64,000 bases of DNA from Sulfurimicrobium sp031426915. GTDB lineage: Bacteria; Pseudomonadota; Gammaproteobacteria; Burkholderiales; Sulfuricellaceae. Position numbers and translations under genes: made by a program. The stretch covers positions 1 through 64,000 of the forward strand of contig JASJPB010000040.1 of assembly GCA_031426915.1 (NCBI GenBank), written 5' to 3'. Numbering within the stretch: the stretch's first letter is position 1; each line of letters starts with the position of its first letter. This document shows positions 53,685 to 61,517 of this stretch, piece by piece. The notes under the pieces are model-generated. The model was not told the origin of the DNA and did no database searches. It was given only the letters and a program-made list of their open reading frames with translations.

Positions 53685-54062
53685 CTAGATGAGAGCCGAT
53701 GGAGGCCAGTCGAATAATGAGGGGATGTGCGATGTGAAAGAAGAAAGCGGCCTGACGGGCGGCCCGTTGGGAGATGCTTCACCCATTTTCAGATCAGGTT
53801 CGATGAGCAGCATGCTGAAGATGGGATGGTAATGGCCGTCATGGTGCCCGTCGTCGTTGTGGCCGTTGTGGGTGTCGCCAGCAGCCAAATCGTCTTGATC
53901 GTCCAATCCGGCATCATGATGATGATCATGGTCGTCATCATGATAATGAAAGCCAGAAGCCGATATTTCGTCACCCAGATGCCCGTGCATGCTCTCTACC
54001 GACGACCAGATGAACTGGAGCGGGACAAGCAGCATGAGCAAGACGGCGAGGAAGTGACGCAT
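53685..54062 (-). CDS. CzcI-like small His-rich periplasmic protein
   Basis: 125 residues with a signal peptide (MRHFLAVLLMLLVPLQFIWSSVESMHGH) and a central His/Asp-rich stretch from about 42 to 80 (repeats of HDDDHDHHHD and HNDDGHHDGHYH). Such proteins (CzcI, CnrX-adjacent or NccN-like) are encoded at the head of czc-type operons and are thought to bind metal or tune expression. The C-terminal 40 residues (LKMGEASPNGPPVRPLSSF) have no motif known to me. It lies 59 bases after the second chrB and 99 before czcC, so it could open the czc transcript or be part of a longer one. Assignment to CzcI is by position and composition. Confidence 0.65.
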   Translation of the reverse strand: MRHFLAVLLMLLVPLQFIWSSVESMHGHLGDEISASGFHYHDDDHDHHHDAGLDDQDDLAAGDTHNGHNDDGHHDGHYHPIFSMLLIEPDLKMGEASPNGPPVRPLSSFTSHIPSLFDWPPSALI

Positions 54063-54121
54063 GGTGGAAGTTTAGCCGATTACCCTGCTGAAGCGATACC
54101 GATTTTCCGGAAGGGGGTTGG

Positions 54122-55093
54122 CTAAGCGTTTCCGGGTTTGTAATTTTGATAAAGGTTGTCAAAAATCCGGCCAGCCTCCGCCAGCAGGGCATCGTCATCG
54201 GTACAGCTTTGCCGCGCGCCGTTCAGAATCATTTCCACCCCGGCCGCCTCGGGCGCCTGCAGGCCGCCGACGTCGAGCTGATGCACCAGCGCCGCCAGCT
54301 TCATCAGCGCCGGGTCGGGCTCCAGTCCGAAACTCGCCAGCAGCACCTCGAAGGTCACGCGCTTGCCGACATGGGTAAACGCCGCGCCATCGAAATCGAA
54401 ACCCAGCGCATCGGGCGGGCAATCCTCCACGCGCTCCAGCCAGATGAATGCGGCCTCGGCGTCGATGAAGCGGCGAATCAGCCAGGCGCTGGCCATGCGA
54501 TCCACCCATAAATGCTTGCGTGTGGTCCACTGGCGCCCCTGATAATCTGCCCTTTCGTGCAGTACGATACTGCCTTGGGCGGGTCGCGGCTCGCCCGGTG
54601 TCAGGCTGGAGAGAAACTCGGCCTCGGCTGCGGCGAGCATGGTGTCGGTTTCAACCTTTTTGCCGCGCGGAAAATAATCCAGTGCGACCAGTGCCTCGAA
54701 ATCGCGCCACAGCAATTTGAGCTGGCGCCGCCCGGCAGCGGCGTCAAGCGTGCCGATTGCCGATTGGAACTCGGCAACTCTGCCCATGAGCTGAAGATAT
54801 TCCTCGCTGCGGTCGAACAGACTCTGGAAATCGGTTTTTTCCTCGGTGGAAGGGTTGGCGACATTGAGCAGATAGGCGCTTCCTCCACCCTGCTTGATCT
54901 CTTCCGCATGCATGCGCAACGCCTGACGCAGGCCGCGCCCGGCCGGCAACAGGTAGACGCCTTCGCGCAAGCTGGCACACCCCAATGCCTTCATGGCGCG
55001 CCACAGGCGCATGCGCAAGCTGGCATTGGTGGCAGGCAAGCTGACCACCATAACCAGCCATTTATCGGTACCAAAAGCAGGCTTCATTTTCAA
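54122..55093 (-). CDS. Second ChrB-family protein
   Basis: 323 residues, colinear with ChrB at 45542-46453. The N-terminal region LVMVVSLPATNASLRMRLWRAMKALGCASLREGVYLLP and the C-terminal ChrB domain WTTRKHLWVDRMASAWLIRRFIDAEAAFIWLERVEDCPPDALGFDFDGAAFTH are well conserved. The middle (about 70-170) is diverged and includes GSIVLHERADYQGR, absent from the other copy. No chrA follows directly; the czc genes do. It may regulate the czc operon or the whole island. A 38-bp inverted repeat lies 16 bases before its ATG. The gene is oriented away from sulP at 55271, leaving a shared 177-base regulatory region. Confidence 0.85.
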   Translation of the reverse strand: MKMKPAFGTDKWLVMVVSLPATNASLRMRLWRAMKALGCASLREGVYLLPAGRGLRQALRMHAEEIKQGGGSAYLLNVANPSTEEKTDFQSLFDRSEEYLQLMGRVAEFQSAIGTLDAAAGRRQLKLLWRDFEALVALDYFPRGKKVETDTMLAAAEAEFLSSLTPGEPRPAQGSIVLHERADYQGRQWTTRKHLWVDRMASAWLIRRFIDAEAAFIWLERVEDCPPDALGFDFDGAAFTHVGKRVTFEVLLASFGLEPDPALMKLAALVHQLDVGGLQAPEAAGVEMILNGARQSCTDDDALLAEAGRIFDNLYQNYKPGNA

Positions 55094-55108
55094 CCAGAAA
55101 TATTTATA

Positions 55109-55146
55109 TGTTCATATTGTGACACTTATTTGTTACATCATGAACA
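55109..55146. promoter_or_regulatory. Long inverted repeat between chrB paralogue and sulP (candidate operator)
   Basis: Left arm TGTTCATATTGTGACA (55109-55124) and right arm TGTTACATCATGAACA (55131-55146) match in 13 of 16 positions as inverted repeats with a six-base spacer. It begins 16 bases before the start of the second chrB, in AT-rich DNA. Size and symmetry suit a dimeric winged-helix regulator, possibly the ChrB protein itself. It could also control the divergent sulP gene. Confidence 0.55.
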
Positions 55147-55270
55147 GTTTTTGTATTTAATCATTTCACAATAGCAACGCAATGCACTTAAAATAAAAAG
55201 GAAAATCAACACAGCAGAAAGTATTGAATATATTTTTTGATGAGTAGATGAATTCTAAACACGACTAGGA

Positions 55271-57064
55271 ATGAACTTGGAAAACTGTCCCGCCTGCAAG
55301 CTCTGGATGTATCGCGTCTTTCCCTTTCTGCGCTGGTGGCCGATGGTCACCAAACAAACCCTGCGTGCCGACCTGATTGCCGCCATCACCGGCGCCATGA
55401 TCGTGTTGCCGCAGGGCGTGGCCTTCGCCACCATCGCCGGCATGCCTCCCGAATACGGCCTTTATGCCGCCATGGTGCCCGCCATCATCGCCGCGCTGTT
55501 CGGTTCCAGTTGGCACCTGGTGTCCGGTCCCACCACCGCGATTTCCATCGCGGTGTTCGCCTCGGTATCGCACATCGTGGAACCCGGTACGCCCGAGTTC
55601 ATCAGCATGGTGCTGACGCTTACCTTCCTCACCGGGGTGTTCCAGCTCATCCTCGGGCTGGCGCGCATGGGAGTGCTGGTCAACTTCATCTCCCATACCG
55701 TGGTAATCGGCTTTACCGCGGGTGCGGCGCTGCTGATCGCCGCAAGCCAGATCAAGCATTTTTTCGGCATCAACATCGCGCGCGGCACGCCGTTTTATGA
55801 AGTGATCCACCAGTTGTTCTTACAGATCGGCGACATCAATCCCTGGGTCACCGGCATCGGCATCATCACGCTGGCCAGTGGCATGACCGCCAGGCGTTTC
55901 CTGCCGAAACTGCCTTACATGATCGTGGCGATGGTCATCGGCAGCGTGGTCGCCTACCTGCTCAATACCCTGGAAGGTTTCGACACCACCCACATCAAGA
56001 CCGTGGGCGCACTGCCGGCGCACCTGCCGCCGCTGTCGCACCCCGATTTCTCGCTCAACGCCCTGCATCATGCATTTTTCCCGGCGCTGGTGGTAACCAT
56101 GCTGGCGCTGACAGAGGCGGTATCCATCTCCCGCTCCATCGCCATCAAGTCGGAACAGCGCATCGACGGCAACCAGGAATTCATCGGCCAGGGCCTGTCC
56201 AACCTGATCGGCAGCTTCTTTTCCGGCTACGCCTCAAGCGGCTCCTTCAACCGCAGCGGGGTCAACCATGCCGCCGGCGCGCAGACTCCGCTCGCCACGG
56301 TGTTCGCCTCGATATTCCTGGTGCTGATCCTGCTGCTGGTGGCGCCGCTCGCCTCCTACCTGCCCACCGCCGCCATGGCCGGCATCCTGTTCCTGGTGGC
56401 ATGGGGACTGATCGACTTTCACCATATCGGCGCGATCTGGCGCACCAGTCGTGCCGAAACCGTGGTGCTGTGGGTCACCCTGATTGGCACGCTGATCAAC
56501 CTCGAAAAAGGCATTTTCTTTGGCATACTGCTCTCTCTCGCGCTCTACCTGTACCGCGTGTCCCGCCCGGCCATTGATCCGGTAGTCCCCGCCAAGGAAG
56601 AAGGCGCCTACCACTTTGTCGACGCCCACGGCCATCACGAATGCCCGCAGTTCCGCATCGTGCGCATCAACGGCTCGATTTTCTTTGGCGCGGTGGACCA
56701 CGTGCAGAACAGCCTGACCCAGATCGACGAGTCCAATCCGGAACAGAAAACCGTGATGATAGTGGCCAGCGGCATCAACTTCATAGATGTGGCGGGCGCG
56801 GAAATGCTGGCCCAGGAAGCGCGGCGCAGGCGCCGGATGGGAGGGGGACTGTATTTTTACCGCTGCAAGGATACGATTTACCGTTTTCTGCGCAAATCGG
56901 ACAAACTGGACGATATCGGCGAAGGCGGCTTCTTTCACGCCATGTCGAACTGGATCAAGCCGGTTTACGCCACCCTCGACTCAAATATCTGCCGCGAGTG
57001 CAAATATCGTATTTTTTCTGAGTGCCAGACCCATTTACCTGACGGCGAAGCGAGAGCGACTTGA
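55271..57064 (+). CDS. SulP-family anion transporter with STAS domain (first copy)
   Basis: 597 residues: a transmembrane part of about 12-14 helices (residues 20-420) and a cytosolic STAS domain (about 450-560). SulP motifs include LIAAITGAMIVLPQGVAFATIAGMPPEYGLYAAMVPAI and KSEQRIDGNQEFIGQGLSNLIGSFFSGYASSGSFNRSGVN. The STAS domain has ILRINGSIFFGAVDHVQNSL-type strands and a GINFIDVAGAEMLAQEA helix. SulP proteins carry sulfate, bicarbonate or related anions. After STAS there is CRECKYRIFSEC, a Cys cluster not usual in the family. An AGGA precedes the ATG. It may share regulation with the divergent chrB paralogue; sulfate transporters also admit chromate. Confidence 0.9.
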   Translation: MNLENCPACKLWMYRVFPFLRWWPMVTKQTLRADLIAAITGAMIVLPQGVAFATIAGMPPEYGLYAAMVPAIIAALFGSSWHLVSGPTTAISIAVFASVSHIVEPGTPEFISMVLTLTFLTGVFQLILGLARMGVLVNFISHTVVIGFTAGAALLIAASQIKHFFGINIARGTPFYEVIHQLFLQIGDINPWVTGIGIITLASGMTARRFLPKLPYMIVAMVIGSVVAYLLNTLEGFDTTHIKTVGALPAHLPPLSHPDFSLNALHHAFFPALVVTMLALTEAVSISRSIAIKSEQRIDGNQEFIGQGLSNLIGSFFSGYASSGSFNRSGVNHAAGAQTPLATVFASIFLVLILLLVAPLASYLPTAAMAGILFLVAWGLIDFHHIGAIWRTSRAETVVLWVTLIGTLINLEKGIFFGILLSLALYLYRVSRPAIDPVVPAKEEGAYHFVDAHGHHECPQFRIVRINGSIFFGAVDHVQNSLTQIDESNPEQKTVMIVASGINFIDVAGAEMLAQEARRRRRMGGGLYFYRCKDTIYRFLRKSDKLDDIGEGGFFHAMSNWIKPVYATLDSNICRECKYRIFSECQTHLPDGEARAT

Positions 57065-57182
57065 TTCCAGGCCGGAGGAATACTGGCAGACTAGACCGCT
57101 GAACGGCTACAATACAAGCCTGTTCCGCAGGTTTCGCTACCTGAATCCATCACGCTTCGCTGCAAGAACTGGGGATTGAACA

Positions 57183-57875
57183 ATGCCACCTCCACTCGCT
57201 ATTTTCGGCAACGATCTCGTCAGCCTGGTGGCGAGCATCCTGCTGGTGATCGCTTATCACCTGTTCCTGCGCCACAAGGTTAAAAAGGATCCCACCTACA
57301 CGGTGCAGGCGATCAACAGGATTGCACGCTCCGCCTGGGTGGAAACCATCATGCGCGATGGCGGGAAGGACGTGCTGGCGGTGCAGACGCTACGCAACTC
57401 CACCATGGCGGCGACTTTCCTGGCGTCCACTTCGGTGCTGCTGATCATCGGCGTGCTCACCCTGAGCGAGCAGGGAGGGCGTCTTGAAGCCACCTGGCAT
57501 TCGCTCAACATGGTCGGGGCGAGACATCCTGAATTATGGATGGCGAAACTGATCTGCCTGCTGCTCGACCTGTTCGTCGCCTTTTTCAGCCTTTCCATGT
57601 CCATCCGGGTATTCAATCACGTGGGTTACATGATCAACGTCCCGCTCGGCCTGAATCACAAGATGATCACGCCGGCGCATGTCGCGACCCATCTCAACCG
57701 TGCCGGCGGATTCTATAGCATCGGCATGCGCGCCTATTACTTCCTGGTGCCGCTGGTGTTCTGGCTGTTCGGCCCGCACTTCATGCTGGCAGCGACTGTC
57801 GGTCTGCTGCTTGTCCTATATCGCATCGACCGTGCCCCCAAAATAATGGTCATGGACTACAGCGATACCGAATAA
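57183..57875 (+). CDS. DUF599 membrane protein
   Basis: 230 residues with about four transmembrane helices. Family features are an N-terminal NDLVSLVASILLVIAYHLFLRHKVKKDPTYTVQAINRIARSAWVETIM and QTLRNSTMAATFLASTSVLLIIGVL, then LLLDLFVAFFSLSMSIRVFNHVGYMINVP and a C-terminal RAYYFLVPLVFWLFGPHFML. The function of DUF599 is unknown. It lies about 118 bases after the first sulP on the same strand, close enough for cotranscription, and its stop is eight bases from the convergent stop of the second sulP. The interval 57065-57182 contains no gene and no clear terminator. Confidence 0.85.
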   Translation: MPPPLAIFGNDLVSLVASILLVIAYHLFLRHKVKKDPTYTVQAINRIARSAWVETIMRDGGKDVLAVQTLRNSTMAATFLASTSVLLIIGVLTLSEQGGRLEATWHSLNMVGARHPELWMAKLICLLLDLFVAFFSLSMSIRVFNHVGYMINVPLGLNHKMITPAHVATHLNRAGGFYSIGMRAYYFLVPLVFWLFGPHFMLAATVGLLLVLYRIDRAPKIMVMDYSDTE

Positions 57876-57883
57876 GCGCCCGA

Positions 57884-60010
57884 TCAGGCGCGCGCCGGAA
57901 TGGTGCAGAACAGGTCGTCAGCAGCCGCGTCACCCAGGCGCTCGTAGATCGCGGCGATAGCCTGATCCTCGGTAGCGAAGATGTTGGCCTGGCTGATGAG
58001 GTCGAACAGTCCAGTATTGCGCATCACGTCCAGCACCTGTTTTTTCAGGCCGGAGAATACGATTTCCATGCCGTTCTCGCGCAACCGCTCCACCAGGTGA
58101 TGCACCACCTCCTCGCCGGAGGCATCGAGCTGATTGATGGAGTCGCCCACCACCAGCAGGTATTTGGCATCGGGCTTGTTCGCCACCGCTTCCAGCACGG
58201 TATCCTCGAAATAGGAAATATTGGCGAAGTAGAGCGAGCCGTCGAAACGCATGGCGATGATATGCGGGCTGGTGGGCAGGTCCGGATTGACCTTGATGTC
58301 GCGCAGCGTGCCGTCCTTGTAGCGCCCCAACTGGGCCACGCGCGGCTTCATGGTGCGGTACAGGTAAAGGACGATGGCCAGCGCCGCGCCCACCATGATG
58401 CCCTTGTCCAGGTGCGGTGCCGCCAGCAGCGTGATGACGAAAGTGGTCAGTGCGACGATGCCATCGGAGCGGCTGGCCTGCCAAGTGTGCTTGAGGGCCT
58501 TGGGCGTGATCAGGCCGGCGACCGCCAGCAGGATGATTACCGCCAGCACGGCCTTGGGCAGGTTGTACAAGTAAGACGTCAGGAACAGCAACGTGACGCC
58601 CACGAACAGGCCGTTGAATACCATGGCGAAGCCTGTCTTGGCGCCGGCCTGGAGGTTGATGGCGGAACCGGTGAAGGAGCCGCAGGCCGGGTAGGACTGG
58701 AAGAATGAGCCGCCGATGTTGGCAAGACCCTGGCCGATCAGTTCCTGGTTGGGGTCGAGACGCTGCTTGGTTTTGGCCGCAAGCGCCTTGGCCATGGAAA
58801 TGGATTCCATGAAAGCCACCAGCGCGATGATCAGCGCGGCCGACAACAACTGCATCATGGCATCGAGGCCAAGCGGGGGAATGCGGAATGATGGCAGGCC
58901 GGACGGAATATTGCCGACCACATCGCCGCCGCCAACCAGTTTCACCTCGCCCTTCTCGATCTTCTTGATATGCCAACTGTGGCCGTCAGTCTCGATACCG
59001 GCCGGCACTGCGCCTTCCGGATACAGCATGGCACTTTCCTTCTCGTCTGCCTTGGCGCGCGCGAAATGCAACTTGCGGATGTGGCTCAAACGCTGTTTGT
59101 TGGCGGCTTCCAGGCCGGCAACATCCAGCTTCAGCAATGAGATCTGATGATTCAGGTCGGCCTCGGCGCGGGCGTCATGGCTTTTCTTCTTTTGCCGCAT
59201 CTGTCCGGACAGGTCGGTGATATTGGCCGTGAGCAGGGCGATCTTCTCTTCGGCCTGCGCATACTCGACTACCAGGGCCTGGGATTGCGGAGAGGAGATA
59301 TGCTCGGGCTTGCCCTTGGTCTTGTGTTCGTAATCGACCACAGTGCTCACCACGATGGTCACCACCACGGCGATCAGCACACTGGGCTTGGCCAGCACCT
59401 CGATCTTTTTCAAGCCCAGCATCAGGACCAGCGCGAAGACCGACATGGCCAGGGTGGGCAGATGGGTTTGCGACAGGTAGCCGAACATTTCCCAGATATC
59501 GACCAGGAAGGAATCGCTGCGCCCCTTGGGGATGCCCAGCAACATGTCGAGCTGGGACAGGGCGATGATGATGGCCGCCGCGTTCATGAAGCCCAGAATC
59601 ACCGGGTGCGAGACGAAATTGACGACGGTGCCCAATTTGAATACACCCAGGGCCAGCTGGATGACACCCACCAGCAGGGCCAGCAACAGGGCCAGACCGA
59701 TGAATTCCTCGCTGAACGGTACCGCGAACGGCGTAATGGCTGCGGCGGTCATCAGGGACACGATGGCCACCGGACCGGTGGCGAGCTGACGCGACGAGCC
59801 CCACAGGGCGCCCAGGATGGCCGGCACCAGCGCGACGTAGAGACCGTAATAGATCGGCAAGCCGGACAACTGCGCATAGGCCATGGCCTTTGGCACCAGC
59901 ACCAGCGCGCCGGTGACGGCGGCGATCATGTCGCCGCGCAGGATAACTGAATTGATCGGGAACCAAGCCAGGAAGGGGAATATCCGGAGTAGCCAAAGGT
60001 TGTTCGTCAT
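57884..60010 (-). CDS. SulP-family anion transporter with STAS domain and a long coiled-coil insertion (second copy)
   Basis: 708 residues, over 100 longer than the first copy. The SulP core is clear (ITGALVLVPKAMAYAQLSGLPIYYGLYVALVPAI; AKTKQRLDPNQELIGQGLANIGGSFFQSYPACGSF), and a STAS domain closes the protein (about 575-690, GDSINQLDASGEEVVHHLVERL). Between helices, at about residues 225-365, there is an insertion with heptad-like sequence (YAQAEEKIALLTANITDLSGQMRQ; SLLKLDVAGLEAANKQRLSHIRKL) and then a small Gly-rich beta segment. SulP members of the BicA type move bicarbonate with Na+; a gamma carbonic anhydrase is encoded divergently, so bicarbonate is a reasonable substrate. A perfect 11-bp inverted repeat lies 17 bases upstream. 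Confidence 0.88.
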   Translation of the reverse strand: MTNNLWLLRIFPFLAWFPINSVILRGDMIAAVTGALVLVPKAMAYAQLSGLPIYYGLYVALVPAILGALWGSSRQLATGPVAIVSLMTAAAITPFAVPFSEEFIGLALLLALLVGVIQLALGVFKLGTVVNFVSHPVILGFMNAAAIIIALSQLDMLLGIPKGRSDSFLVDIWEMFGYLSQTHLPTLAMSVFALVLMLGLKKIEVLAKPSVLIAVVVTIVVSTVVDYEHKTKGKPEHISSPQSQALVVEYAQAEEKIALLTANITDLSGQMRQKKKSHDARAEADLNHQISLLKLDVAGLEAANKQRLSHIRKLHFARAKADEKESAMLYPEGAVPAGIETDGHSWHIKKIEKGEVKLVGGGDVVGNIPSGLPSFRIPPLGLDAMMQLLSAALIIALVAFMESISMAKALAAKTKQRLDPNQELIGQGLANIGGSFFQSYPACGSFTGSAINLQAGAKTGFAMVFNGLFVGVTLLFLTSYLYNLPKAVLAVIILLAVAGLITPKALKHTWQASRSDGIVALTTFVITLLAAPHLDKGIMVGAALAIVLYLYRTMKPRVAQLGRYKDGTLRDIKVNPDLPTSPHIIAMRFDGSLYFANISYFEDTVLEAVANKPDAKYLLVVGDSINQLDASGEEVVHHLVERLRENGMEIVFSGLKKQVLDVMRNTGLFDLISQANIFATEDQAIAAIYERLGDAAADDLFCTIPARA

Positions 60011-60026
60011 GCGGTCCGCCTGTAGA

Positions 60027-60066
60027 ATGTTGCGTTTTGCATCTGTTGTATTGGGAAACGCAACAT
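60027..60066. promoter_or_regulatory. Perfect 11-bp inverted repeat between sulP and carbonic anhydrase genes
   Basis: ATGTTGCGTTT (60027-60037) and AAACGCAACAT (60056-60066) are exact inverted copies with an 18-base spacer. The site begins 17 bases before the second sulP start and ends 109 before the carbonic anhydrase start. It could be a binding site for a dimeric regulator, such as a LysR-type protein, or a hairpin in the sulP leader RNA. Confidence 0.55.
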
Positions 60067-60175
60067 CTTAGCAAAGCGGCCAGTCATGTACAAATAAGCG
60101 CTTAGAATGCTCCAATAGAAAAATGGAATGACGACAGCGCCCGTCCGAATCGCCAACCAAGCGGAGAGTCATCGC

Positions 60176-60736
60176 ATGATCAGAAAAAACCCCAACGGCG
60201 ACCTGCCTGTCATTCATGAATCCGCCTACGTCGACAACACCGCGATCATCTGCGGCAAGGTCGTCATCGAGGAAGACGTGTTCGTCGGCCCTTACGCGGT
60301 GATCCGTGCCGACGAGGTGGACGAGGACGGACAGATGGAGCCGATCATCATCGGCGCCCATTCGAATATCCAGGACGGCGTGGTGATCCATTCCAAGGCA
60401 GGCGGACTGGTGAAGATAGGCAAACACACCTCCATCGCCCACCGCTCCATCGTGCACGGCCCGTGCGAGGTCGGCGATCACGTCTTCATCGGCTTCAACT
60501 CGGTGCTGTTCAACTGCATCGTGGGCGACCGCTCGGTGGTGCGCCATAACTCGGTGGTGGAAGGCTGCGCCATCCCGCCCGGCTTCTACATCCCGTCCAC
60601 CACCAACATCCACTCCTGCTCCGACCTGTGCGCCATCGAGCAGGTCAGCGCTCAGGCCGCCGATTTCTCGGAATCCGTGGCGCGCGCCAACCAGGAACTG
60701 GTGAAGGGTTACAAGAAATTGCAGAATGAGTTCTAG
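60176..60736 (+). CDS. Gamma-class carbonic anhydrase-like protein (left-handed beta helix)
   Basis: 186 residues with the hexapeptide repeats of a left-handed beta helix. Zinc ligands typical of Cam/CcmM-type gamma carbonic anhydrases are seen: His in GVVIHSKAGG and two His in SIAHRSIVHGPC. The Arg/Asp/Gln positions AVIRADE and SNIQDGVV are also kept. It would interconvert CO2 and bicarbonate. The ATG at 60176 is used (GGAGAG eight bases upstream); an ATG at 60128 is possible. It is divergent from a SulP transporter, which suggests a bicarbonate uptake and conversion pair. The C-terminal helix (SVARANQELVKGYKKLQNEF) is family-typical. A transferase of the same fold is a less likely alternative. 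Confidence 0.82.
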   Translation: MIRKNPNGDLPVIHESAYVDNTAIICGKVVIEEDVFVGPYAVIRADEVDEDGQMEPIIIGAHSNIQDGVVIHSKAGGLVKIGKHTSIAHRSIVHGPCEVGDHVFIGFNSVLFNCIVGDRSVVRHNSVVEGCAIPPGFYIPSTTNIHSCSDLCAIEQVSAQAADFSESVARANQELVKGYKKLQNEF

Positions 60737-60827
60737 GAGCCTGTCGGGTAAACTGTGAATATATCGTCAGCCAACGGCTTGCACCGCCGCCTGACGACGA
60801 CTTATTCCTACCTGACAAGGAGTCCGC

Positions 60828-61517
60828 TTGCGCATCCTGGTGATCGAGGACAACCACGACATTGCCGCCAATCTTTTTGACTTCTTCGAAGCCAAAGGGC
60901 ATGCCGTGGATCTGGCCGGGGATGGCCTGACAGGGCTGCATCTCGCCACCGTCAACAGCTACGACGCCATCGTGCTGGACATCATGCTTCCCGGCCTGGA
61001 CGGGTTCACGCTGTGCCGCAAATTGCGCCAGGAAGCGCGGCTTGCCACCCCGGTTCTGATGCTCACCGCACGCGACTCGCTGGATGACAAGATCGCCGGC
61101 CTGGAAAGTGGCGCCGACGACTATGTGGTCAAGCCCTTCGCGCTGCGCGAGGTGGAAACCCGGCTGCGCGCGCTGGCGCGGCGCGCGCAAGGCGAACTCG
61201 GTCCGGTGGTGCTGAAGGCGGCCGACCTCGCTTTCGACACCGGCACCTATCGCGTCACTCGCAACGGCCGGGCAATCGAATTGCCGCCGATTTCGCTCAA
61301 GTTGCTGGAAACCCTGATGCGCCAGTCGCCGCGCGCAGTGCCGCGGCGGGAACTGGAACATGCGATATGGGGCGACACGCCGCCGGATAGCGACGCGCTG
61401 CGCGCCCACATGCATATCCTGCGTGCGGCGCTGGACGGCGCCGGAGAGGCACCCCTGATCCATACCTTGCGCGGCATCGGCTACCGGCTCGCGGCGGACG
61501 ATGGAAATCCGGCGTAG
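60828..61517 (+). CDS. OmpR-family response regulator
   Basis: 229 residues. The receiver domain (1-120) has the acidic pair in ILVIEDNHD, the phospho-acceptor Asp in AIVLDIMLPGLDG, Thr in VLMLTARD and Lys in DYVVKPFAL. The winged-helix DNA-binding domain (130-225) ends in HMHILRAAL and IHTLRGIGYRLAA. The start is a TTG at 60828 with AAGGAG five bases before it, an uncommon but well-supported start. It overlaps the following kinase gene by 17 bases. It might control the nearby sulP or carbonic anhydrase genes, by proximity only. Confidence 0.9.
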   Translation: MRILVIEDNHDIAANLFDFFEAKGHAVDLAGDGLTGLHLATVNSYDAIVLDIMLPGLDGFTLCRKLRQEARLATPVLMLTARDSLDDKIAGLESGADDYVVKPFALREVETRLRALARRAQGELGPVVLKAADLAFDTGTYRVTRNGRAIELPPISLKLLETLMRQSPRAVPRRELEHAIWGDTPPDSDALRAHMHILRAALDGAGEAPLIHTLRGIGYRLAADDGNPA

